Shown: one piece after another, positions 44,705-52,764 of the stretch | Numbering within the stretch: position 1 is the stretch's first letter | Layout: every line of letters begins with the position of its first letter | Origin: Nocardia elegans NBRC 108235 | GTDB lineage: Bacteria; Actinomycetota; Actinomycetes; Mycobacteriales; Mycobacteriaceae | DNA: 64,000 nt | Assembly (NCBI RefSeq): GCF_001612845.1 | Contig: NZ_BDBF01000001.1 | Span: 124,001 to 188,000 of the forward strand | Reading direction: 5' to 3' | Position numbers and translations under genes: made by a program | The notes under the pieces: model-generated | Told to the model about the DNA's origin: nothing | The model's input: only the letters and a program-made list of their open reading frames with translations | The model's database searches: none

Positions 44705-45355
44705 TCAGAGCCGGCACAGCGGGGTGATGTCGTCTCGCCCGCCGGTCACCGGCGAGGTCAGGTACAGGCACGGCTGCTCACCAGCGGAGACGATCGCCGC
44801 GACGATCTGGTTCCACTGGTCCGCGTCCAGTGCGGGCGTGCGAGACAGCACGAATCCAGAGATCCGGAAGGGGTCGGTGACGAGAGCCCAGGAGTAGTCC
44901 GGCCCGAGCGCGGTCACGATGTAGTTGGGCGGGCCGTCCAGGCTTTCCTGTGTCGGCACCCCGGGGAACGCGACGCGCAACTGTGCCCCGGTCACCGGAT
45001 CGACCACGCGCGCCGCACCCTGAATGTCGTTGGGCGCACCCGACCACGTGGTGCACGAATTGTGAACGGACACATCACCGTTCGGAAGGACGGCGTACTC
45101 GGCACGCGTATCGCGAGCACAGACGAGATTGAAAAACTGAGGAACCGCGGCGAGCTGATACCACGTTCCGAGGTAACGGTTCAGATCGAGCGAGGGAACG
45201 GGAGCCGGTCCGGCCGCGGGTGTCGGACTCGCCCCCGCCGGTGCCGCGACGCCGCCGAACACGACCGCCGCCAGGACGGCGACACCGGCCAGCCGAGCCG
45301 GGCGCATCGCTGTCGCAGCGAAGAGGACCAGCCGACGGGCACCACCGGCCAGCAT
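44705..45355 (-). CDS. Exported lipocalin (Blc-like)
   Basis: The protein has 216 residues from this ATG. An N-terminal membrane-crossing segment (RLAGVAVLAAVVFGGVAAPA) is followed by a lipocalin domain with the first-strand signature NRYLGTWYQLAAVP. It continues through CARDTRAEYAVLPNGDVSV and FPGVP, and ends in a Cys-containing C terminus. Bacterial lipocalins bind hydrophobic ligands outside the cytoplasm; a carotenoid or fatty acid is an attractive guess here. It is the first gene of the light-regulated operon. AAGGTGG precedes the ATG; a shorter start is at 45307. Confidence 0.78.
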   Translation of the reverse strand: MLAGGARRLVLFAATAMRPARLAGVAVLAAVVFGGVAAPAGASPTPAAGPAPVPSLDLNRYLGTWYQLAAVPQFFNLVCARDTRAEYAVLPNGDVSVHNSCTTWSGAPNDIQGAARVVDPVTGAQLRVAFPGVPTQESLDGPPNYIVTALGPDYSWALVTDPFRISGFVLSRTPALDADQWNQIVAAIVSAGEQPCLYLTSPVTGGRDDITPLCRL

Positions 45356-45462
45356 TCTCACCACCTTCCCGTCGAAGCCTCCGGGCCGGTCTACCTGCGA
45401 GCGATGTTCGAGCACCTGCGACTCCTCTGTTCGATGAGCATGGGTTCGACAACACTGCCGAT

Positions 45463-45495
45463 CCTACAGCAATCGATGCGGAATCGATGCATAAT
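45463..45495. promoter_or_regulatory. CarH/LitR-type operator 3 between the lipocalin operon and litR
   Basis: Three contiguous 11-mers read on the plus strand: CCTACAGCAAT, CGATGCGGAAT and CGATGCATAAT. On the minus strand TTGCTGTAGGAT gives a -10 (TAGGAT) for the lipocalin operon in the same arrangement as before crtE. The start of litR is about 120 bases away on the other strand, so autoregulation is plausible. Confidence 0.68.
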
Positions 45496-45615
45496 GGGAG
45501 TGTCACCCCCGCGTCTCTCCTTCGTCCCCTACCGCCGTCCACTACCGCGCGGGCACCGCAGCACTGCGACCTCGAGCACTGCGACCTTGCGGCGCCCATG
45601 CCCGTGAAAGGCAGA

Positions 45616-46491
45616 ATGATCGTCATGTCCGATGCCTTGCCCCCCGACAACGACGCAGCCGGATTCTCGGTACGTACCGTCGCGGAACGCATCGGCATTC
45701 CCACCGCGACGCTGCGCAGTTGGAATCAGCGCTACGGCATCGGCCCCTCCCAGCATCGGCGCGGTCGCCACCGCCTGTACTCCGAAGCCGATATCGCCCG
45801 GCTCGAGCGCATGGTCGTACTCGTCCGAGGCGGATCGAGCCCGGCGCGAGCGGCCGAGTCCGTGCGCGCGCCACTGCCGGTCGCCGGAGACCACGCATCC
45901 CTTCTCGAGGCCGCCTTCGCCTCCGACCCGACCACACTGCAGGCGTTGCTCTTCGCCCACATTCGCGCGTTCGGCGTGGCCGACACCTGGGACCGGCTGT
46001 GCCGCCCGGCCTTCGCCGAGATCGTCCAGCGGCAAGGAGCGGGCATCGGGTGCATCGACGTCGAACACCTTCTGTCCTGGTGCATTACGGCCGCACTGCA
46101 CCGCGCGGTCCCGCCCCCGGCCGACGCGTCCGCGGCCCCCGTACTGCTCGCCTGCACCAGCGGCGAAGCCCACTGCCTGCCACTCGAGGTCCTGCGCGCC
46201 GCACTCGCCGAACTCGACGTCCCGGCCAATATGCTCGGCCCCGATGTCCCCACTCCAGCCCTCGGCGACGCCCTCGATCGCAGCGCGTCGAGCTCGGTAG
46301 CGGTGCTGTGGTCACAGCAGGAATCGACCGCGCTCCTCTCGGCCGTGCGCACCTGCGCCGACCGCGGCACGCGCGTCCTGTTGGCAGGCCCCGGCTGGCA
46401 GCACGTACCCGCCCCGGACACCGCCGATATCGTCGCCGACCTCCAGTCCGCGCTGAAAGAGCTGACCGGCGCCCACCCGGCAGAGGTGTAG
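45616..46491 (+). CDS. litR: CarH/LitR-like MerR regulator with B12-binding domain
   Basis: The protein has 291 residues. A MerR HTH spans about 17-70 (FSVRTVAERIGIPTATLRSW, GRHRLYSEADIARLERM). A helical bundle with the E150-H151 pair follows (CIDVEHLLSW), then a Rossmann-like B12 domain with GEAHCLPLE, where His186 is the likely cobalt ligand. The E150/H151-to-H186 spacing equals E141/H142-to-H177 of Thermus CarH. The CarH Trp131-His132 pair is replaced by Gln140-Gly141. It should repress the three repeat sites in the dark. ATG 45625 is an alternative start. Confidence 0.82.
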   Translation: MIVMSDALPPDNDAAGFSVRTVAERIGIPTATLRSWNQRYGIGPSQHRRGRHRLYSEADIARLERMVVLVRGGSSPARAAESVRAPLPVAGDHASLLEAAFASDPTTLQALLFAHIRAFGVADTWDRLCRPAFAEIVQRQGAGIGCIDVEHLLSWCITAALHRAVPPPADASAAPVLLACTSGEAHCLPLEVLRAALAELDVPANMLGPDVPTPALGDALDRSASSSVAVLWSQQESTALLSAVRTCADRGTRVLLAGPGWQHVPAPDTADIVADLQSALKELTGAHPAEV

Positions 46492-46615
46492 CCGCAACAA
46501 GGCTGATCGGCGTCACCCGTGGGCCGGCGCGACGGCAGAACTCCGCGCCCGGACAGCTCAGCAAGAGCTCGAGAGGCCTTGTCCCACCGCACACGTAATG
46601 CTAATTTTCGTAGAA

Positions 46616-46630
46616 GAGAATCACATTCTC
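46616..46630. promoter_or_regulatory. Inverted repeat upstream of the DapB-like gene
   Basis: GAGAAT-CAC-ATTCTC is a perfect 6-bp inverted repeat 40 bases before the GTG at 46671, inside an AT-rich stretch. It looks like a TetR- or MarR-type operator. No regulator gene adjoins. Confidence 0.45.
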
Positions 46631-46670
46631 ATGCTCGCCGACCCCACCGGCAGCTCGAAAGGTCGATCAC

Positions 46671-47702
46671 GTGCGCGTCATTCAATGGACCACCGGGAAG
46701 GTCGGAAAGCTCAGTCTGCGCGGGATTCTCGACGATCCGCGGCTCGAGTTGGCCGGTGTCTACGCCTATTCCGACGACAAGGTCGGGGTGGATGCGGGCA
46801 GGCTGTGCGGCCGGCCGGATACGGGGGTGGTCGCAACCGCCGATATCGATGCACTGCTCGCGCTGGACGCGGATACCGTCCTCTATACGCCGTTCATGGC
46901 CGACCTCGACCATGCGACGCGGCTGCTCGAAAGCGGCCTCGATGTCATCAGCACCAACTTGTTTCTCAACGTCGGCGGGATTCGGGGCGAGACGGAGCAG
47001 AAGCTTGCGGCCGCCTGCGAACGCGGGAACAGCTCGCTGCACATCACCGGCATCAACCCGGGCTGGATCAACGCCGTGACCACCGCGTTGACCGCGGTGT
47101 GCCGTGACGTCCGGTCGATTTCGATCTCCGAATCGGCCGATGTCTCCGTCTACGAATCCGCGGATACGTGGCAGGCCCTGGGCATTTCACGTCCCGAGGC
47201 CACCCCGGAACTGATCGAGATCGCGAAACTGTGGATGAGTACGTTCCGCGATTCCGTCCAGCGCATGGGCGTAGCCCTCGGCTACGAATTCGACGATATG
47301 GACTTCGCCATCGAGTACGCGACTGCCGCCGAAACGGTCGATCTGGGATGGATCCGCATCGAGAAGGACACCATCGCCGCGGTACGTGGCGGATGGACCG
47401 GAAAGGTCGGCGAGAAGTCCGTCGTTCGCTCGAACGTCGCGTGGTACCTCACCGACAAGCTCAATGAGAGCTGGGAATTCGACGACGACCACTACCACAT
47501 CGTCATCGACGGAGAGCCCGAGGTGCGGACCCGGATCAGGTTCGTCCCGCCGGACAGCTGGGGAAATCACGAGTGGGACACCATGACCGCGATGCCCGCG
47601 GTGAATTCCGTTTTCGACGTCGCCCGAGCGCCCGCCGGTATCTCGACGTTGAAAGAGGTGGGATTGCCCTGCGCCCCCGCCGATCTGTGGCTGTCGCGGT
47701 GA
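46671..47702 (+). CDS. Dihydrodipicolinate reductase-like NAD-binding protein
   Basis: The 343-residue protein has an N-terminal Rossmann part (VIQWTTGKVGKLSLRGIL, LELAGVYAYSDDKVGVDAG) and TGINPGWINAVTTALTA in the middle. This resembles the DapB-like oxidoreductases often found in actinobacterial steroid and terpenoid clusters, not the lysine-pathway DapB. It starts with GTG and ends five bases before the SDR start, so the two are coupled. The substrate is unknown. Confidence 0.78.
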   Translation: MRVIQWTTGKVGKLSLRGILDDPRLELAGVYAYSDDKVGVDAGRLCGRPDTGVVATADIDALLALDADTVLYTPFMADLDHATRLLESGLDVISTNLFLNVGGIRGETEQKLAAACERGNSSLHITGINPGWINAVTTALTAVCRDVRSISISESADVSVYESADTWQALGISRPEATPELIEIAKLWMSTFRDSVQRMGVALGYEFDDMDFAIEYATAAETVDLGWIRIEKDTIAAVRGGWTGKVGEKSVVRSNVAWYLTDKLNESWEFDDDHYHIVIDGEPEVRTRIRFVPPDSWGNHEWDTMTAMPAVNSVFDVARAPAGISTLKEVGLPCAPADLWLSR

Positions 47703-47706
47703 CGCC

Positions 47707-48477
47707 ATGGGATATGCCGACGAACTGTTCGATCTGACCGGCAAGGTGGTTCTGGTCACCGGCGGCAGCCGCGGGCTGGGACGAGAGATGGCCTTCGCCG
47801 CCGCGCACTGTGGTGCCGATGTCATCATCGCCAGTCGCAACTACGACAACTGCGTGGCGACCGCCGGGGAGATCGCGGAGAAGACCGGCCGCGCCGCCAT
47901 TCCCTACGGCGTGCACATCGGTCGCTGGGATCAACTCGACGGGCTGGTCGACGCCTGCTACGACCGGTTCGGCCGGATCGATGTCCTCATCAACAATGCC
48001 GGAATGCAACCGGTGTACGACGATCTGCCCTCGGTGAGCGAGAAACTGTTCGACGCCATCATCGCCCTGAATCTCAAAGGGCCGTTTCGATTGTCGGCAC
48101 TCGTCGGCGAGCGCATGGTCGCGGCGGGCCGCGGATCCATCGTCAACGTCAGCTCCACCGGTTCCATCCGGCCGCGCCCGTCGATCGTGCCCTATGCCGC
48201 CGCCAAGGCGGGACTCAACGCCATGACCGAGGGTTTGGCCCTGGCATTCGGCCCGGCCGTCCGAGTCAACACCCTGATGGCAGGGCCCTACCGCACCGAC
48301 GCCACGGCCGGATGGGACCTCGACAACCTCGCCCCGGGCGACAACCCGTTCGCCGCCCACGCCCTCCAACGCATCGGCCGGCCCAGCGAAATCGTCGGAG
48401 CCGCACTGTTTCTCGCCTCCGACGCCTCCAGTTACACCACCGGATCGATCCTCCGCTCCGACGGCGGTATGCCGTAG
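47707..48477 (+). CDS. Short-chain dehydrogenase/reductase
   Basis: The 256-residue classical SDR has TGGSRGLG, NNAG, Ser in NVSSTGS, YAAAK as catalytic Tyr/Lys and a C-terminal SDGGMP. It is an NAD(P)-dependent alcohol/ketone oxidoreductase. It is co-transcribed with the DapB-like gene, which suggests two steps of one catabolic route. Confidence 0.87.
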   Translation: MGYADELFDLTGKVVLVTGGSRGLGREMAFAAAHCGADVIIASRNYDNCVATAGEIAEKTGRAAIPYGVHIGRWDQLDGLVDACYDRFGRIDVLINNAGMQPVYDDLPSVSEKLFDAIIALNLKGPFRLSALVGERMVAAGRGSIVNVSSTGSIRPRPSIVPYAAAKAGLNAMTEGLALAFGPAVRVNTLMAGPYRTDATAGWDLDNLAPGDNPFAAHALQRIGRPSEIVGAALFLASDASSYTTGSILRSDGGMP

Positions 48478-48528
48478 AGCCCCGCTCTGCGGCCGACAGC
48501 TCGCTGGCCGGTCGCGAATCTCACCGGC

Positions 48529-50643
48529 TCAGCGGCTCTGTTCCGACGTCGACGCGCTCGCGGCGACCGACGGCACCGACGGTCCGGAATCGGCCGGCGC
48601 CTCTCGGATCCAGCGCCCCGGCCACCAGATTCTCGGACCGATCAGCGCGAACAGCGCGGGTATCACCAGGGTTCGAATGACGAAGGTATCGAGCAGGATA
48701 CCGACGCCGACCACGATGCCCAGCTGGGTCAGCGTGATCAGTGGCAGGACGCCGAGGACGGCGAACACCGCGGCCAGCACGATTCCGGCGCTGGTGATCA
48801 CCCCGCCCGTGGAGCCGACCGCGCGGACGATGCCGCCGGTCACGCCGTGGCCCGGTGTCTCCTCGCGGGCTCGGGTGACCAGGAAGATCGTGTAGTCGAC
48901 GCCCAGCGCCACCAGGAACAGGAAGGCGAACAGCGGCACGTTGGTGTCCAAGGCCGGAAAGCCGAACACGTAGGTGCTGAGCAGGCTTCCGATGCCCAGT
49001 GCGGCCAGGGCACTGAGCACGGTGACCGCGACCAGCAGGAGCGCGGCCGGCACTGCCCGCAACAACACCAGAAGTACCAGCAGGACGACCACCAGAACGA
49101 GCGGCATGATCACGAGCTGATCGCGCCGGGCCGCGTCCCGGGTGTCCAGGGCGACGGCATCGGAGCCGCCGACCAGCGCCTCGGCGCCGGGCACGGAGGA
49201 CAGTGCGGTGCGCAGGCGACTGACATCGGCGAATGCCGCCTCGGAGGCGGGTGGCGCGTCCAGGATCACCGACCAGCGCGTCAACCCGTTGCCCGAGACG
49301 CCGGCGGGTATCGCGCGCACGACGCCGGGGGTGCTGTCGAGGGCCGACTGCACGGCCGGCGCGGCGTCGGTGCGCGCCAGCACGATCGCGGGATCGCTTG
49401 CGCCGGAGGAGAAATGCTCGCTCACCGCACGCAGGCCGTCGACCGATTCCGCCTGCACGCGGAACTGCTCGGACTGTGCGAGCCCGACATGGGCGAACGG
49501 CAGCGCGGCAGCACATGCGGCCGCGACGAGCAGAAAGACGCCGGCCACCACGCCGGGCCGCCGCACCACCTTCTCCGCGACGGTGTGCCAGGCGCCGGAG
49601 GTCGCGGTGTCATGGCCGTCGACACGAGGAACGAACGGCCAGAACACCTTTCGTCCGCACAGCGCCAGCGCCGGAGGCAGTGCGACGAGGACGAAGACCG
49701 CCGCGATCAGAAGTCCCACCGCCCCGAAGGCGCCCAGTCCGCGAGTGTTGGGCAGCAGCGCGAGCAGCAGTATCAGCAAGGCCAGCACGACCGTCAGATT
49801 GCTGGCGAGCACCGCGGGCCCGGCTCGCCGAACGGCGATCCGCAACGCCGCCCGATGGTCCTCGGTCCGATACAACTCGTCGCGGTAGCGCGACACCAGC
49901 AGCAACGCATAATTCGTGCCGGCCCCGAAGACCAGGACGCTGGTGATTCCCGCGGTCGAACCGTCGAACGTCAGACCGCTCACCTGGGCGAGGGCATTAC
50001 CCGCCGCCGATGCGACCCGGTCGGCGACCGCCACCACCGACAGCGGAATCAGCCATAGCACCGGCGAGCGGTAGGTCGCTATCAGCAGCACCATCACCAC
50101 GGCGGCGGTGACCGCGAGCAGCAGAGTGTTGGCGCCGGAGAAGGAGTCGGCGATATCCGCGCCGAAGGCCGGGCCGCCGGTGATGCGCACCCGCAGGTCG
50201 GCGGGTGCGCCCGCACGCGCGGCCGTGCGCAATTCGTCGATCCGGTCGGTCAAGGCGAAGCCGTTCAACTCGGCCGGGATCGGCGTCTGACCGAGTGCGG
50301 CGCGCTGGTCCGGCGACACCACGATCCCCGGCCCGCTCGCACCGGAACGTATCCGGGTCAGGGCCGCATCGGCCTGCGCTCGATCGTCCGGGGTGAGGAC
50401 TGCCCCGTCGGCGCGCGTGACGATCAGGACCGCCGCCGCCGAATCCCCACCGGGGAACTGCCGCAACAACCGCTGTACCTGCGCGGATTCGGCGTCGTCA
50501 GGCAGCGAATTCGGCGCCGAGCCACCCGATTCGCCCCCACCGGACAAGCCGAGCACCGCGACGGCGGCGACCACCATGGCTACCAGGACGAGCCACCCTT
50601 TACGTCCGGAGACGATCTGCGCATATCGATCCCATCCGCCCAT
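48529..50643 (-). CDS. MMPL/RND-type exporter
   Basis: The 704-residue membrane protein has about 12 helices in the RND-like MMPL pattern, with two large extracytoplasmic loops (about 30-165 and 385-520). Helix motifs include FGAGTNYALLLVSRYRDELY and FLVALGVDYTIFLVTRARE, each with the Asp/Tyr pair used for proton coupling. Such proteins export lipids or siderophores in mycobacteria and nocardiae; the cargo is unknown. It is divergent from a MarR gene. The ATG at 50643 has no ribosome site and lies 7 bases after a -10-like AAATAG, so the mRNA may be leaderless. Confidence 0.87.
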   Translation of the reverse strand: MGGWDRYAQIVSGRKGWLVLVAMVVAAVAVLGLSGGGESGGSAPNSLPDDAESAQVQRLLRQFPGGDSAAAVLIVTRADGAVLTPDDRAQADAALTRIRSGASGPGIVVSPDQRAALGQTPIPAELNGFALTDRIDELRTAARAGAPADLRVRITGGPAFGADIADSFSGANTLLLAVTAAVVMVLLIATYRSPVLWLIPLSVVAVADRVASAAGNALAQVSGLTFDGSTAGITSVLVFGAGTNYALLLVSRYRDELYRTEDHRAALRIAVRRAGPAVLASNLTVVLALLILLLALLPNTRGLGAFGAVGLLIAAVFVLVALPPALALCGRKVFWPFVPRVDGHDTATSGAWHTVAEKVVRRPGVVAGVFLLVAAACAAALPFAHVGLAQSEQFRVQAESVDGLRAVSEHFSSGASDPAIVLARTDAAPAVQSALDSTPGVVRAIPAGVSGNGLTRWSVILDAPPASEAAFADVSRLRTALSSVPGAEALVGGSDAVALDTRDAARRDQLVIMPLVLVVVLLVLLVLLRAVPAALLLVAVTVLSALAALGIGSLLSTYVFGFPALDTNVPLFAFLFLVALGVDYTIFLVTRAREETPGHGVTGGIVRAVGSTGGVITSAGIVLAAVFAVLGVLPLITLTQLGIVVGVGILLDTFVIRTLVIPALFALIGPRIWWPGRWIREAPADSGPSVPSVAASASTSEQSR

Positions 50644-50645
50644 GC

Positions 50646-50676
50646 GCAAACTATTTCAGAAACTGAAATAATTTGC
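50646..50676. promoter_or_regulatory. 31-bp MarR-type palindrome overlapping the MMPL promoter
   Basis: GCAAA-C-TATTTCAG-AAA-CTGAAATA-A-TTTGC is a near-perfect palindrome; the inner TATTTCAG/CTGAAATA arms (50652-50670) are exact. It lies between the divergent MMPL and MarR genes and spans the likely -10 of the exporter. Confidence 0.75.
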
Positions 50677-50741
50677 AAAGGGTCGGCCTCCGAGCCGATA
50701 CGCTGTGTGCACTGCGCGCAGGAACGAGAAGGGAGACAGAG

Positions 50742-51257
50742 GTGACCGAGAGTTCGATCGATGCGTCACCCCCCGATCGCGACGAACTCGAGACGGCGAT
50801 CGCCCGCGACATCCGCGCGCTCACCGCCGTCTCGGATCGGATCTCGCATCTCTTCGCACATTCGAACGAATTGCGCCCCAACGACTTCCGCGCGCTCATG
50901 CATATCGCCACCGCCGACGCGGAAGGAACGCCCCTCACCGCCGGAAGGCTCGGAACGCTGCTGGGCGTCTCTCCCGGCGCGATCACCTACCTGATCGAGC
51001 GCATGATCGAGTCGGGCCACATCGAACGCGAACCCGACGACGCCGACAAACGCCGGGTGCTGCTGCACTACAGCGATCACGGCATGAGCGTGGCCGCGGG
51101 ATTCTTCACCCCGATCGGCATGCGCACCCGGACCGCACTCGCCGGCCTGCCGGACGCGGACCTGCAAGCCACCCATCGCGTCCTGACCGCCATAGTCGGC
51201 GCCCTCCGCGACCACAGCGCGGCGATCACGTCCGAATCCGACAGGCCGAACCGATAG
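50742..51257 (+). CDS. MarR-family transcriptional regulator
   Basis: The 171-residue protein has a winged helix-turn-helix (LTAGRLGTLLGVSPGAITYL, MIESGHIEREPDDADKRRVL, about 70-120). MarR proteins act as dimers and often repress a divergent exporter, here the MMPL gene. GGGAG precedes the GTG start. The 31-bp palindrome at 50646-50676 is the likely binding site. Confidence 0.86.
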   Translation: MTESSIDASPPDRDELETAIARDIRALTAVSDRISHLFAHSNELRPNDFRALMHIATADAEGTPLTAGRLGTLLGVSPGAITYLIERMIESGHIEREPDDADKRRVLLHYSDHGMSVAAGFFTPIGMRTRTALAGLPDADLQATHRVLTAIVGALRDHSAAITSESDRPNR

Positions 51258-51381
51258 GCGTTCCGGCCCGGTCACAGCACCGCGTCGCGTAGGTCGTCCG
51301 GCAGCCGACCGATAACAGCGCGCAGGTCGAGGCCATCGCACGACCGGCCGGTTGCGTTTGCGCGCCCACGCTGGCCGTACT

Positions 51382-52590
51382 GTGACCGACGTGGCGCCCG
51401 TAGCAACCCCGGAACCCCTGCCCGACTCCGCGGAGCTGGCGAGGGCGTGCGGGAGCGACATCGACCAGCTCACCGCCCGGCTCATGGCGGCCGTGTTCAC
51501 CGACGATCCGGAGTGGACGGACTATTCGGCGGTGAGCCGAGCGGATCTGCGCGACGGATGCCGCCGGTTCCTGACACGGGTGCTGGAACTGCTCGCGGCG
51601 AAAGGGGCCGGCGCCGAACAGGACGATGTGGCCGCCGCGATCGGCCGCCAGCGCGCCGCGCAGGGCGTTCCGCTGGAGGCCATGCAGCGCACCTTCCGCC
51701 TGGGCGGGCGCATCGTGTGGGAAGCCCTGATGGATCGCGCCGGAGCGATGTCACCTGCCGATTTCCGCGAAATCGGGACTGCCATGTGGGCGGTGGTCGA
51801 CGGGATGTCCTCGGCGCTGGTGACCTCCTATCGCGGCGCCGAACTCGATCGTGTTCGGCGCGACGAGCGCCGCCGCCACGCTCTGATCGAAGACGTCCTC
51901 TCCGGGCGCGGCCGCGATGCCGTCTTCGCCGCGCACGCGGCGCGCGAACTCGACATCCCCGCCGGCGGCGACTACCTGGTGGTCGTGGCCCGCGGTGAAC
52001 CGCAGCCGCTGCGGCCGGGGACCGAAAGCGCGTTGGCGGCCATGGGAATTCGCTCGGTCCGCCACGATCGCGGCGATCACACGGTCGGCATCGTCGCGCT
52101 GGAACAGCATTCCCCGCAGCAGGTGGCGGAGGTGCTGGAACCGCTGGTTCTCGGACGCGCGGGGCTTTCTCCGGCGGTCGAGGGATTGGCCGAGATCGAC
52201 GTCGCCCACGCACTCGCCACGCTCGCACTGGATACCGCGCCGCGAGGTCACGACGCCACCCTCACCCGGCTGGACGATAACTACCCGGAAGCCCTGCTGG
52301 TGCGCGCGCCCGATCTGGCGCAGCGATTGGTGCAGCGATCACTGGGCCCGATCCTGGCGTTGCCCGCGAAGGAGCGCGACATCCTGCTGCGCACGCTGAC
52401 GGTCTGGCTGGCCGAGAACTGCTCGGCCGCCCACGCCGCACCGCTGTTGCACTGCCACCGCAACACGGTCATCAACCGGCTTCAGCGCGCCGCGACGCTG
52501 CTCGGGCGGCCGCTGGAGGGCCCCCGCCACCAACTCGAACTCTCCCTCGCGCTCACCGCCCGCGAACTGCTCGAACGCCCGGCCGGCTGA
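51382..52590 (+). CDS. PucR/CdaR-type transcriptional regulator
   Basis: The 402-residue protein has an N-terminal helical RsbR-like segment (about 20-170, DVAAAIGRQRAAQGVPLEAM, FRLGGRIVWEALMDRA). A GGDEF-like middle follows, then a C-terminal PucR helix-turn-helix (LLHCHRNTVINRLQRAATLLG). It lies 174 bases upstream of, and in line with, the pyruvate dehydrogenase operon, so it may control it. The inducer is unknown. GTG 51382 is chosen; ATG 51352 is possible. Confidence 0.82.
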   Translation: MTDVAPVATPEPLPDSAELARACGSDIDQLTARLMAAVFTDDPEWTDYSAVSRADLRDGCRRFLTRVLELLAAKGAGAEQDDVAAAIGRQRAAQGVPLEAMQRTFRLGGRIVWEALMDRAGAMSPADFREIGTAMWAVVDGMSSALVTSYRGAELDRVRRDERRRHALIEDVLSGRGRDAVFAAHAARELDIPAGGDYLVVVARGEPQPLRPGTESALAAMGIRSVRHDRGDHTVGIVALEQHSPQQVAEVLEPLVLGRAGLSPAVEGLAEIDVAHALATLALDTAPRGHDATLTRLDDNYPEALLVRAPDLAQRLVQRSLGPILALPAKERDILLRTLTVWLAENCSAAHAAPLLHCHRNTVINRLQRAATLLGRPLEGPRHQLELSLALTARELLERPAG

Positions 52591-52764
52591 GCCCTCGGCG
52601 CCGAACAGCCGCGAGCGGAATTGGGCGCAGAGCCCAATCCCGAGCCGCAATTCCTGGGCTTGCCGGGAATTGTCCGGCGTCCACGCACGGATAAGACTCC
52701 ACACCTGATGACCCACACCGCAACCGGATTCGGGTCAACCGATTCAGGACGAGGAGCACCACAA

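Noticed and set aside
52621..52764. Longer dihydrolipoyl dehydrogenase start
   Set aside because: The extra 48 codons have no conserved residues, and the GTG at 52765 has a strong ribosome site and fits the FAD-domain start.
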